Shown piece after piece: positions 28,701 through 36,334 of a stretch of DNA of 64,000 bases. Under the pieces are notes generated by a model. That model searched no databases. It saw nothing but the letters and a program-made list of their open reading frames with translations, and was not told the origin of the DNA. This DNA comes from Sphingobacterium sp. B16(2022) (GTDB taxonomy: Bacteria; Bacteroidota; Bacteroidia; Sphingobacteriales; Sphingobacteriaceae). Where the stretch lies: positions 1,550,001-1,614,000 of the forward strand of contig NZ_JAAUVN010000001.1 of the NCBI RefSeq assembly GCF_012030425.1. The letters run 5' to 3'. The position numbers were made by a program, and so were the translations under genes. How positions within the stretch are numbered: position 1 is the first letter of the stretch; each line of letters begins with the position of its first letter.

Positions 28701-28823
28701 CATAAAGAAAATCGTATTGTAGGAATTATCTCTCATGTTGATGAATTACAGGAGCGCATCCCTGTTTCAGTTAAAATTGTGAAAGATGAGGATTTAGGAA
28801 GCCTGATTCTACATGACTTTTGA
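25785..28823 (+). CDS. sbcC: Exonuclease SbcCD, ATPase subunit
   Basis: Rad50-type ATPase of 1012 residues. Walker A is G35-KVGSGKST-43. Long coiled-coil arms rich in Gln, Glu and Lys run from about 190 to 860, interrupted by the zinc hook Cys500-Pro-Leu-Cys503 (CPLCGSEHHP) close to mid-protein. The C-terminal ATPase half has signature LSGGQFFQASLCLALALAES and Walker B FFFIDEGFGTQD. Functions with SbcD in double-strand end processing. Followed by a bidirectional terminator. Confidence 0.96.
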   Translation: MLPLYLSIEGLYSYQSKQEIDFTALTAAGLFGIFGKVGSGKSTILEAITFALFANTNRLNSNNRAYNMMNLNSNQLRIEFHFIGKENKKYAFEASWRRNSKQFEKVTTPVRKAYVFESDEKIPLESTDAETILGISYKNFNRTVIVPQGQFKEFLELKGAERSGMMKELFNLDHYDLFYKVASLSKETELKLQNISGAVQTLEDYTEESIAELLLQLENEQLKLQEVTNTHQQLDQQHQKLLEVQQIHKEIAIQKQAFTQLSAEQGTIENLKKQILLFQKVDRIFKHALDNLADLQTEEFQLTQDFARTKHQLNAVHTALLTANSAYKIVEQDFNQLDNKRIAVEDMRNIVHILKLQVDIKKEAERLANGQIVLQGVDQQILNKQTLVQEKQQEITNLKASRVASSLLMTINDWYSKQEQYIKTQHDLEADLKIKQKDYQDIILQFEKESLTPTSWREKLTQDEKSASILLERIQSDENKIQVKQQLANFSHALTAGEACPLCGSEHHPHIMQTEDVSEQLVKLKSEKTHLQETILQIQQRQQRFIQLDANLITLQRDIDKSVEKLNTLTIEFNHHLTQFTWTNFQHNDRTSFDQWKLQAESIEQACTLAESTLAAIQKELDDLKIKKEKYSNGLNSIALTKSTLEGRSSIHEQLIKRLKLSEFEQFEISEIEILITQSLQSIDHIEQEYSRLLNEINQFNISIASLSTTSNTLETQLKNKQSKITLQQKLLEELLQQHDFVSLDAVKEILKQQYDLEKEELRIKRFEEHFAIVKANLVQLEQKINQEAVDISQITKISQDLQLAKEAKEMLIGQLQSLKDQILISKKRYAEKVELQIAFDKLALRNKNLSILSNLFKGNGFVDYISTQYLEDLCHIANHRFERLTRGHLKLIINSENDFEVMDHLNGGKSRSVRTLSGGQFFQASLCLALALAESTRSLNQNEKNFFFIDEGFGTQDTESVNLIFETLNALHKENRIVGIISHVDELQERIPVSVKIVKDEDLGSLILHDF

Positions 28824-28868
28824 GCGCTAGAACAAGAACACATTACTTGTAAAGCGCTGTGATACTTT

Positions 28869-28908
28869 ATAAATAGAAAGAGAGGTCAACACCTCTCTTT
28901 CTATTTTA
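28869..28908. terminator. Bidirectional terminator after sbcC
   Basis: A 16-bp perfect stem (AAATAGAAAGAGAGGT and complement) around a CAAC loop, between convergent genes. Confidence 0.92.
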
Positions 28909-28913
28909 CAGCA

Positions 28914-29219
28914 TTAAATGCTCTCTTTATGGGCAATTTCGAGGTTTATTATCACATCTCTTATATCACCTTCCACAAAGGATAAATTTCCAATGACAAA
29001 AACACCTTTATTTGAACCGTTTTTCTCCGTGATTCCATAAACTGTGTTTTCGTCATCCGGATTCGAATCTCCTTCATATCGATAAATATAATCAATCTTA
29101 TAATTAGATGGATTTGCAATCAAAGAATCCAATTCAATGTTATAATCTATTGTATACCCCGCTTCTTTCAACTTCTCTAGGGCAACAGTAGCTGAGTCAT
29201 ATTTATTTCTATCTTCCAT
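28914..29219 (-). CDS. Small acidic protein of the family mislabelled PRPP synthetase
   Basis: 101 residues. The segment [35 protein letters not shown] resembles a small Bacteroidota family that databases sometimes call phosphoribosylpyrophosphate synthetase. That name is not supported by the sequence: there is no PRPP-binding loop and the length is a third of the enzyme. Cytoplasmic, function unknown. It lies 64 bases after the DUF937 gene on the same strand and may share its transcript. Confidence 0.72.
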   Translation of the reverse strand: MEDRNKYDSATVALEKLKEAGYTIDYNIELDSLIANPSNYKIDYIYRYEGDSNPDDENTVYGITEKNGSNKGVFVIGNLSFVEGDIRDVIINLEIAHKESI

Positions 29220-29283
29220 AATCTTGTATCTTGATCTTTAATAAAATAACAATTGGAACAGCAAAGTGTTTTTTATCATCTGG

Positions 29284-29940
29284 TTATTTTTTGGTAAACA
29301 TACCAACAATATCATCTATGGCACTACCATCTTTATTCTTATCAAAAAAGTCGGAGATCTTGTCTGTCAATCCTCCTGAAGTAGTTGCGACTGTTGGTTC
29401 ATTTTTATCAGCACCGAATATATTCCCGATTATACTCCCTAATCCTCCTCCAGAACCCGTATTGCCACCTAAAAAGCCTCCCAGAAGATCACCTAAAGGA
29501 TTACTCGTTCCATTTTGCGCTGCATTTGCTTTTTCCTTACCCAAATAACCCATAACAATAGGTGCCAGGGTAGCCAGTACTCCTGTAACCTGAGCCGAAC
29601 TAAATCCACTTTTCTCCGCTAATCCAGAAGCAACATATTCAGTCTTACTGCCAAAGATGTGCTGCACGATCTTGTTGCCGTCTTCTGTAGGTCCCTGTTC
29701 GATTACCTCATCGACATGATCCAATATTTCACCGTTATGTTTTGTATCTAATGCATCAGCAAAACCTTTAGCCTGACTGGTGTCGTCCTTACTTTGATTA
29801 TATTTAATTGCTCCCGCGATCAAAGGAACCGCTATTGCTAATATCCAAGTTGCTTTGGTGCTGTCAATTCCCAGCTTTTTGGACAATCCTGCAGCCATTT
29901 GATTACCAAGGCCACCTGTGATTAAATCTGTCATTCCCAT
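29284..29940 (-). CDS. DUF937 domain protein
   Basis: 218 residues. Two DUF937-like segments are visible: residues 1-60 (MTDLITGGLGNQMAAGLSKKLG, then a hydrophobic helix WILAIAVPLIAGAIKY) and about 95-135 (HIFGSKTEYVASGLAEKSGFSSAQVTGVLATLAPIVMGYLG). A Gly-rich stretch (GDLLGGFLGGNTGSGGG) follows, and the tail is charged. Family function is unknown; the hydrophobic helices may insert in or associate with the membrane. No signal peptide. Confidence 0.87.
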   Translation of the reverse strand: MGMTDLITGGLGNQMAAGLSKKLGIDSTKATWILAIAVPLIAGAIKYNQSKDDTSQAKGFADALDTKHNGEILDHVDEVIEQGPTEDGNKIVQHIFGSKTEYVASGLAEKSGFSSAQVTGVLATLAPIVMGYLGKEKANAAQNGTSNPLGDLLGGFLGGNTGSGGGLGSIIGNIFGADKNEPTVATTSGGLTDKISDFFDKNKDGSAIDDIVGMFTKK

Positions 29941-30023
29941 AATTTCATCTGTTTTAATTGCGTTTAGAAATTCAAAACAATAATTAAGCCAATGAATTGG
30001 ATTAACCCGAGCTGATTAGCCAC

Positions 30024-30053
30024 AAAAAAAGAGGTTATTAAACCTCTTTTTTT
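30024..30053 (-). terminator. Terminator of the M48-plsY-nadC block
   Basis: AAAAAAAGAGGTT pairs with its complement around a 4-base loop. The minus-strand transcript ends in seven T residues. Confidence 0.88.
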
Positions 30054-30069
30054 CTATATAATATAGAAA

Positions 30070-30864
30070 CTATCTTTTATAATACTTTAAAGCTTCTGGA
30101 AGCAATTTTTGAATATCGCTGATACGTCTTGCATCACTAGGGTGAGTACTTAAAAATTCAGGATTCCCTTTAGACCCGCCACTTGCCATGCGTTCCCAAA
30201 ATTTAACAGCTTCAGCAGGATTGTAGCCCGCCATTGCCATAATCACTAAACCCATACGATCTGCTTCAGATTCATTCCCACGCGAGTATTTCAATGACGT
30301 TAATTGACCGCCGATACCGTATGCGTTATTGATAATCCCGGCATAACTACTCCCTGCAGTTGCAACCCCAATAACACTACCAATTGCTTGTGTAGCATAT
30401 TGACGAGACATCTGCTCCATAGAGTGACGTGCTATTGCATGGGCAATTTCATGTCCCATTACTGTCGCTAATCCAGTTTCATTCTGCGTAACTGGAAGAA
30501 TACCTGTGTATATAGCTACTTTTCCACCGGGCATACACCATGCATTGACTTCATCGCTTTGCACCAAATTAAACTCCCAACTGAAATTAAATTGATTTGC
30601 TATACCTTGCTGCGTAAGGTATTGATTAACGGCTATCGCCAGTTTATTACCAACTTTTTTAACTAAAGTTGCCTGACTTGTACCTGTAATTACTTTTGTT
30701 TTTGAGGAATTTAAAAATTGTTTGTAAGAAGACGCCGCTTGTTCCTGAATTTCACTATCACTCACCAAACTCAACTGCTTACGTCCAGTAATCGGCACAG
30801 TCGAGCAGGATGCTAAAGTAGCTCCAATCAGGAACATACTTGTATATTTAAAAACCTTTTTCAT
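30070..30864 (-). CDS. M48 family metallopeptidase, lipoprotein
   Basis: 264 residues. A lipoprotein signal ends at Cys20 (MKKVFKYTSMFLIGATLASC). The zinc site is H138-E-I-A-H142 within GHEIAHAIARH, with the third ligand in RGNESEADRMG, as in the M48B/LoiP-BepA class of periplasmic envelope-quality-control proteases. STHPSDARRISDI near the C-terminus is also typical. Acts at the inner face of the outer membrane or in the periplasm. It lies 51 bases after plsY, likely the last gene of that transcript. Confidence 0.92.
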   Translation of the reverse strand: MKKVFKYTSMFLIGATLASCSTVPITGRKQLSLVSDSEIQEQAASSYKQFLNSSKTKVITGTSQATLVKKVGNKLAIAVNQYLTQQGIANQFNFSWEFNLVQSDEVNAWCMPGGKVAIYTGILPVTQNETGLATVMGHEIAHAIARHSMEQMSRQYATQAIGSVIGVATAGSSYAGIINNAYGIGGQLTSLKYSRGNESEADRMGLVIMAMAGYNPAEAVKFWERMASGGSKGNPEFLSTHPSDARRISDIQKLLPEALKYYKR

Positions 30865-30915
30865 ATTTTAAATGTTAAACACTGCATTAGATTGTACCCA
30901 ACGCAATTCCTATGC

Positions 30916-31563
30916 CTAAATTTTCTTCTTTTTATTCTTGAAAAGATAAACTTTAGATTCGTGTCCCTTTAAGAGGCGTTCGATATTCTTTTGATGGGTA
31001 ATCAATATCAATGCGCAGATCGCGATGCCATATAATAGAACTGAAGGAATAGATGTTTTAAATAAGAAGGCTATGCTAAAAGGAAAGGTAAAACCTGCCA
31101 TTATTGAACTTAATGATACATAATGTGTTGTCAACAAGATTACAATAAAGACCGTAACGCAAAGTAATGCGGCGGGAGCATGAATTGCGAGGATCATGCC
31201 AAAGAGTGTTGCCACTCCCTTGCCTCCTCTAAAGCCAGCAAAGACAGGAAATAGATGTCCTAAAACAGCAATAACACCAAGTGCCAATTGATAGTTAACA
31301 AATTGGACATTACTGGTACTTTGCCCCGCTTCTATTAAATAAGCTAGATTTGTAGACGTGAACCCTTTAAAGATATCGACGAACATCACCACAGCACCTG
31401 CTTTTGGGCCCAAAACGCGAAAGGTGTTGGTTGCACCGGCATTACCACTTCCATACTCTCTAACGTCAACGCCATAAAATGCCTGTCCAAACCATACCGC
31501 AGTTGGGATTGAACCAAATAAATAAGCTAGTACTACTGCACTTACTAAATAAATAGAAATCAT
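30916..31563 (-). CDS. plsY: Acyl-phosphate glycerol-3-phosphate acyltransferase
   Basis: Integral membrane enzyme for the first acylation in phospholipid synthesis (acyl-phosphate + glycerol-3-phosphate gives lysophosphatidate). 215 residues, about five membrane helices. Conserved motifs: FGSIPTAVWFG near the start, YGSGNAGATNTFRVLGPKAG, and FAGFRGGKGVATLFG. It lies 16 bases after nadC on the same strand. Confidence 0.95.
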   Translation of the reverse strand: MISIYLVSAVVLAYLFGSIPTAVWFGQAFYGVDVREYGSGNAGATNTFRVLGPKAGAVVMFVDIFKGFTSTNLAYLIEAGQSTSNVQFVNYQLALGVIAVLGHLFPVFAGFRGGKGVATLFGMILAIHAPAALLCVTVFIVILLTTHYVSLSSIMAGFTFPFSIAFLFKTSIPSVLLYGIAICALILITHQKNIERLLKGHESKVYLFKNKKKKI

Positions 31564-31579
31564 TAATTATTGTTAAATC

Positions 31580-32434
31580 CTAAACTAATTTGGCCTTTAA
31601 GCTTAAATCCAAACTTTTTACAGAATGCGTCAATGCTCCAACCGAGATAAAATCTACTCCGGCTGCTGCATATGCTTGAAGTGTGTCTTCTGTAATTCCT
31701 CCAGAAGCCTCAGTGACAAATCTTTCTGCAATAATATCGACAGCTTTCTTCACATCTGAGGGACTAAAATTGTCTAACATGATGCGGTCGACCTTGCCAA
31801 AGGTAATAACTTCAGCTAGCTCCTCAAAATTTCTAACCTCAATTTCAATCTCAATATGCTTATTTAAGGTGTCTCTGTAGGCATTTGCGCGAGTTAAAGC
31901 CTGCGTGACACCTCCACTGTAATCAACATGATTATCTTTAATTAAAATCATGTCATACAAGCCAAAACGATGATTGGTTCCCCCTCCGATCTTTACCGCT
32001 TCTTTCTCTAACAAACGTAACAAGGGAGTTGTTTTGCGCGTATCTAATATTTTCGTTTTTGTTCCGGCTAATAATTTCGCATATCGGCTTGTGGTTGTCG
32101 CAATCCCGCTCATGCGTTGCATCACGTTTAAGATCAAGCGTTCGGCAATTAGGATACTATGGATTTTTCCTTTCAGGATTAAGGCTATATCACCAATTTT
32201 TACACTCGCTCCATCATGAATTAGCACTTCATGAGCAAGTGTAGGATCTATTTGATTGATAATTTCTAATGCAATCTCTACCCCAGCAAGTATACCTTCT
32301 TCTTTAACAATTAATTTAGCCTCTCCAGCTTTGTCTTTAGGAATCGTTGAAAGTGTTGTATGATCACCATCTCCGACATCTTCTAAAATTGCCTGTTGAA
32401 CGAATTTTTTAATATATTCTTTTTTTTCCATCAT
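31580..32434 (-). CDS. nadC: Nicotinate-nucleotide pyrophosphorylase (carboxylating)
   Basis: Quinolinate phosphoribosyltransferase of NAD synthesis: quinolinate + PRPP gives nicotinate mononucleotide. 284 residues. Motifs: ILEDVGDGDHTT, LIAERLILNVMQRMSGIAT, ILDTRKTTPLLRLLEKEAVKIGGGTNHR, MILIKDNHV, VRNFEELAEV, IMLDNFSP and the C-terminal ASGGI. Two adjacent ATGs (32434 and 32431) are both possible starts. It is followed by plsY after 16 bases and preceded by the DUF4783 gene after 67. Confidence 0.96.
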   Translation of the reverse strand: MMEKKEYIKKFVQQAILEDVGDGDHTTLSTIPKDKAGEAKLIVKEEGILAGVEIALEIINQIDPTLAHEVLIHDGASVKIGDIALILKGKIHSILIAERLILNVMQRMSGIATTTSRYAKLLAGTKTKILDTRKTTPLLRLLEKEAVKIGGGTNHRFGLYDMILIKDNHVDYSGGVTQALTRANAYRDTLNKHIEIEIEVRNFEELAEVITFGKVDRIMLDNFSPSDVKKAVDIIAERFVTEASGGITEDTLQAYAAAGVDFISVGALTHSVKSLDLSLKAKLV

Positions 32435-32501
32435 GAGTCCTCACAAAATATGTAGCGAAGATGGAAATTTAAATTTTATTCAAGAAAATAATTTGGAATT
32501 A

Positions 32502-32948
32502 TTATTTAGAAGCCTGTTTTTCAACTCTAAATTCTTCTATAGTTTGTGTAGATTTTGCCGAACTTATCTTCACAAAAACTCGAAACAGATTTTTATTACT
32601 GGTAAGTTGATATACGTAATAACTGTAATTGGTTTTATTTGTAATTTTCTGTATTAATTTTACTGCACCTGGTTTGTTTTTAGAGAAAAATGACTCTAAC
32701 AACATTTCAGCCTGAAATTTAGAATATTGACCATCCTCACTTAAGATTGATAACGTTACATTTGTCGCAAAATACCGTGCTATATTTTTGGCATTCCCTG
32801 CTTTCAATTGCAGCATTAAAGCATCGTTAATATCAGAAATAAATAAAGAAGATTCATTCATTGGTAAGTTGTTCTTGTCAATATTATTCGCTGATATGCG
32901 CATAGTTATACACATAAAAAGACTTATAAAAAATAGGATCTTTTTCAT
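32502..32948 (-). CDS. DUF4783 family exported protein
   Basis: 148 residues with a signal peptide (MKKILFFISLFMCITMRISA). The rest is a single NTF2/cystatin-like domain: DINDALMLQLKAGNAKNIARYFATNVTLSIL, then FQAEMLLESFFSKNKPG and YYVYQLTSNKNLFRVFVKI. The family is small, Bacteroidota-specific, of unknown function, and often beside nadC as here. Periplasmic. Confidence 0.83.
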   Translation of the reverse strand: MKKILFFISLFMCITMRISANNIDKNNLPMNESSLFISDINDALMLQLKAGNAKNIARYFATNVTLSILSEDGQYSKFQAEMLLESFFSKNKPGAVKLIQKITNKTNYSYYVYQLTSNKNLFRVFVKISSAKSTQTIEEFRVEKQASK

Positions 32949-33109
32949 TAATTATAGAAATTAAACTCTGTGTAGTTCAAGAACTTACCCAATAGTTATT
33001 GTGTTAAAGACTAGCTTTGTGATTTGGTAGATGATTCACATAAACAATGCCAAATTTATATAAATTTTACATTAAACAAACTTTAATTCTTCATTACATT
33101 CCTCATAAT

Positions 33110-33141
33110 CTTGAATTATCAGTTGTTTTAAATTATATTTG
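33110..33141 (+). promoter_or_regulatory. Promoter of gpmI
   Basis: CTTG (33110-33113), 20 bases, then TATATTTG (33134-33141), a perfect -7 element. Transcription would start near 33147, only a few bases before the ATG at 33153, so the message is nearly leaderless. Confidence 0.55.
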
Positions 33142-33152
33142 CTTATATAATT

Positions 33153-34682
33153 ATGGAAAAAAAAGTAGCACTATTAATCCTAGACGGATTAGGATACGGA
33201 AAAGAAGATCAATCTGACGCAGCATTTGCGGCAAATACTCCTTACTTGGATTATTTGAAGGCGAACTACCCCAATTCAAAACTAGTAGCTTCTGGTGAAG
33301 CTGTTGGTTTACCTGAAGGTCAAATGGGTAACTCTGAAGTTGGACATATGAATTTGGGCGCAGGACGTGTGGTTTATCAAGAATTAGGCCGCATTCATAA
33401 AGCTGTTCGTGATGGTATTTTTAATACGGACATCACTATTCAAGACTCCTTTAAATATGCTTTAGCAAATAATAAGAAGGTTCATTTTATCGGTTTATTG
33501 TCCGACGGTGGCGTTCATGCACATACAAGTCATTTACGTGGTCTATGTGATGCTGCAAAACATGCTGGTTTAACTTCAGATCAGGTATTTATACATGCTT
33601 TTCTTGACGGACGCGATACAGATCCAAATTCTGGATTAAACTATGTGAAAGAATTGCAAGATTTCCTACCTCAGTCTGTCGGTACTCTTGCGTCAGCAAT
33701 CGGTCGTTATTATGCAATGGACCGCGACAACCGATGGGAGCGTGTAAAACTTGCGTATGATTTGATGGTACATGGTAGTGGGACTGAAACTAAAGATTTA
33801 CAACACGCTATACAAGAATCATATAATCAAAACATTACAGATGAATTTGTGCAACCGCTTGTTTTGACTAATGCTGCAAATCAACCTGTTGCCACAATTC
33901 AAGATGGAGATGTCGTAATCTGTTTTAATTTCCGAACAGACCGAGGACGCGAGATTACTATTGCTTTAACGCAAAAGGCGTTTCCAGAGTACGACCTAAA
34001 ACCATTGGATCTTTATTATATTACGATGACGTCATATGACGAGACATTTAAAAATGTTAAAGTCATCTTCCATAAAGACAATTTAAATAATACTTTAGGT
34101 GAAGTTTTAGCGGCTCATCATAAAACACAGGTACGTATCGCAGAAACTGAAAAATATCCACATGTCACATTTTTCTTTTCTGGAGGCCGTGAACAGGAGT
34201 TTGATGGAGAACACCGTTTGTTGGTACCCTCTCCTAAAGTTGCGACTTACGATTTACAGCCAGAAATGTCTGCACAAGGCATTACTGATGCTATTATAAA
34301 AGATATTGAAGAAGCGCAACCAGATTTTATCTGTCTGAATTTTGCAAACCCAGATATGGTCGGACATACGGGTGTATTTGACGCGGTAGTAAAAGCGGTT
34401 GAAACAGTAGACAATTGTACTAAACAAGTTGTTGAAAAGGGTTTACAATACGGATATTCATTTATCATCATTGCAGATCATGGTAATTCCGAATTTATGG
34501 TCAATGCTGATGGATCAGTTAACACTGCTCATACAACAAACCTTGTTCCATGTATTTTGATCGATAAGGATTATAAAAGCATTAAGGATGGTAAATTGGG
34601 TGATATAGCGCCTACTGTATTGAAATTACTAAAAGTTGAGATCCCTGCCGAAATGGATGGCGAGGTATTGATTCAAGACTAA
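33153..34682 (+). CDS. gpmI: 2,3-bisphosphoglycerate-independent phosphoglycerate mutase
   Basis: Dimanganese glycolytic mutase (3-phosphoglycerate to 2-phosphoglycerate), 509 residues. Metal and substrate motifs: LLILDGLGYG at the start, the phosphoserine site in EGQMGNSEVGHMNLGAG, LLSDGGVHAHTSHL, HAFLDGRDTDPNSG, FNFRTDRGREIT, NFANPDMVGHTG and IIADHGNSEFM. One base separates its stop from the lipoprotein gene at 34684. Confidence 0.97.
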   Translation: MEKKVALLILDGLGYGKEDQSDAAFAANTPYLDYLKANYPNSKLVASGEAVGLPEGQMGNSEVGHMNLGAGRVVYQELGRIHKAVRDGIFNTDITIQDSFKYALANNKKVHFIGLLSDGGVHAHTSHLRGLCDAAKHAGLTSDQVFIHAFLDGRDTDPNSGLNYVKELQDFLPQSVGTLASAIGRYYAMDRDNRWERVKLAYDLMVHGSGTETKDLQHAIQESYNQNITDEFVQPLVLTNAANQPVATIQDGDVVICFNFRTDRGREITIALTQKAFPEYDLKPLDLYYITMTSYDETFKNVKVIFHKDNLNNTLGEVLAAHHKTQVRIAETEKYPHVTFFFSGGREQEFDGEHRLLVPSPKVATYDLQPEMSAQGITDAIIKDIEEAQPDFICLNFANPDMVGHTGVFDAVVKAVETVDNCTKQVVEKGLQYGYSFIIIADHGNSEFMVNADGSVNTAHTTNLVPCILIDKDYKSIKDGKLGDIAPTVLKLLKVEIPAEMDGEVLIQD

Positions 34683-34683
34683 T

Positions 34684-35244
34684 ATGAAAAATAAACGTAT
34701 AGGTAACGCACTCTCTTTATTAATTATAGGGGGTGCGCTCCTACTATCGTCCTGTCAAAACGACAAAACGGTGCAAAAGCAAGTAAAAGGATCAACTCTT
34801 TCTCTGGATTCATTTTTTAATTCTGAAATTGAAAAGTTAACAAAATTGAATCCAACGGTTGAAAAAACGGTCATTAAAGACTCCGATGAGGAAGTGAAAT
34901 CTTTGAAGATCCCAAACTGGCAAAATGAACTCAGTGGATTTATAGCTGCTGATATTACAAAAAATGCTGATGCCAGTTTGTATAATTTTAGAGAAGAAGA
35001 TTGTAAAACAATTTATCAGGCCAAAGATCCCGGATTAGCGATTCAGTATCTCGCTGTGGAGCATGATTTAAAAGGTAAGATTAGACAGGTTGTCATTGAA
35101 AGAAAAGTAGACAATAGCTTATATTCAAGTGAAGAAAAACTGACGTATGATGTTGACTCTATTTATCAAATTGAAAAAAATCAGGATATTCTGATATTGG
35201 GAAAAAGTCATTATAAAATTATAGGAAAGTTTCTGAATCACTAA
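34684..35244 (+). CDS. Putative lipoprotein cotranscribed with gpmI
   Basis: 186 residues with a clear lipobox (LSLLIIGGALLLSSC, Cys24) and a mature part rich in Lys, Glu and Asp. No recognisable domain. Its ATG lies one base after the gpmI stop, so translation is coupled. A lipoprotein after a glycolytic gene suggests genomic convenience rather than a shared pathway. Confidence 0.8.
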   Translation: MKNKRIGNALSLLIIGGALLLSSCQNDKTVQKQVKGSTLSLDSFFNSEIEKLTKLNPTVEKTVIKDSDEEVKSLKIPNWQNELSGFIAADITKNADASLYNFREEDCKTIYQAKDPGLAIQYLAVEHDLKGKIRQVVIERKVDNSLYSSEEKLTYDVDSIYQIEKNQDILILGKSHYKIIGKFLNH

Positions 35245-35280
35245 AATTTAGAAACCTCTCCTACATCTCAAGTAATTACA

Positions 35281-35315
35281 AAAAAAAACACCATATCGAG
35301 ATATGGTGTTTTTTT
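35281..35315. terminator. Bidirectional terminator between convergent genes
   Basis: ACACCATAT pairs with ATATGGTGT over a CGAG loop, flanked by an A-run and a T-run. Confidence 0.92.
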
Positions 35316-35327
35316 GTTTTTGAAAGA

Positions 35328-35984
35328 TTACTTCAAGTTATCTCTGTAAATTTTAGCTTTTTTGATTTCTGTTTGAATGTCTTTACGAGAAGCATCAAAA
35401 GTTAAAACTTTTTCAAAATCTTTTACTGCGTTGTTATAAGCATCAGTTGCAACTGCTTTATTGTAATTCGCAACTCCGGAAGTTCCAACTAAAATACCAT
35501 AGTCACGGAAAGCTAGCGCTCTATTTTGATAAAGCTTTACATCACTTGCATTTAATGCAATCGCTTTAGAATAATCTTCGATCGCAGATTTTAATAATGC
35601 TTCACGAGCAGAACTGCTCAATTTTGTAGATGTTTGAGTCGCTAAATTATTATTTGCTTTTCCTTTAAAATAGTAACCGTTTGCATTTTTACTGTCCAAA
35701 GCAACTACTTTTCCGAAAGACTCTGCTGCCTTTTTAAATTCGCCATTCTGAAATTGAGAGTAACCTAACATATATAATACATCTGGATCTTTACTTTCCA
35801 CTGGCAAAGACTTTTCTAAGTAAATTGCTGCTTTTTTGAAGTCACCATCCAATAGTGCTTTTTGACCTAAACGAACATTTGGATTCGAATGCTCTTCCTG
35901 TTTTGCTGTCTGTGCAAAAGATGAAAGTGACATCAAGGCAAATGCACCAGTAAATAAGCCTAATTTAATCGATTTAAGAGTCAT
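35328..35984 (-). CDS. Exported TPR-repeat protein
   Basis: 218 residues, signal peptide ending SLSSFAQ (residue about 25). Tandem tetratricopeptide-like units are visible: VRLGQKALLDGDFKKAAIYLEKSLP, DPDVLYMLGYSQFQNGEFKKAAESFGKV, and the unit around SAIEDYSKAIALNASDVKLYQNRALAFRDYG. Probably a periplasmic scaffold; partners unknown. Monocistronic, with a terminator 13 bases past the stop. Confidence 0.87.
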   Translation of the reverse strand: MTLKSIKLGLFTGAFALMSLSSFAQTAKQEEHSNPNVRLGQKALLDGDFKKAAIYLEKSLPVESKDPDVLYMLGYSQFQNGEFKKAAESFGKVVALDSKNANGYYFKGKANNNLATQTSTKLSSSAREALLKSAIEDYSKAIALNASDVKLYQNRALAFRDYGILVGTSGVANYNKAVATDAYNNAVKDFEKVLTFDASRKDIQTEIKKAKIYRDNLK

Positions 35985-36222
35985 ATTTATTTAATTACGT
36001 TTCAATTTAAAGTATTTAATTCATATTCAACCGCTTAGTTTGTATTGTTGAAATTTCGTTTTACTTGACTTCAACATACAACGCTAAATGCGTATTCAAT
36101 ATTACAATTATTATGCCTATTTACACAATAATAAATTGAATAATGTGACAAAATTCACATGTCAGACTGTCTTTTTTTCTTAAAGCACTGCATTAATGGA
36201 CCATTCGTTTTCAAATAATAGG
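35985..36222. other. Divergent intergenic region upstream of lon and the TPR gene
   Basis: AT-rich, no ORF of note. An AATGGACCATT imperfect palindrome (36194-36204) lies about 20 bases before the candidate sigma-54 site. Confidence 0.4.
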
Positions 36223-36239
36223 TTGGCATCTTACTTGCA
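36223..36239 (+). promoter_or_regulatory. Candidate sigma-54 promoter of lon
   Basis: TTGGCATCTTACTTGCA matches the -24/-12 consensus YTGGCACGrNNNTTGCW at the invariant GG and GC, exactly 10 bases apart, and at all flanking bases of both boxes except three in the middle. It lies 96 bases before the lon ATG. Confidence 0.5.
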
Positions 36240-36284
36240 ATACCCTACATTCACAAATTTAAAATAACTTTTTATCAGAATTAC

Positions 36285-36305
36285 GACATGTTGTCATAAA
36301 CTGAC
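36285..36305. repeat. Overlapping inverted repeats in the lon leader
   Basis: GACA-TGT-TGTC (36285-36295) overlaps GTCA-TAAAC-TGAC (36293-36305), 30-50 bases before the lon start. Possible protein-binding sites, as seen around other heat-shock genes; no known operator is matched. Confidence 0.35.
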
Positions 36306-36334
36306 ATAAAAATATTAATATACCTTAACATAAT

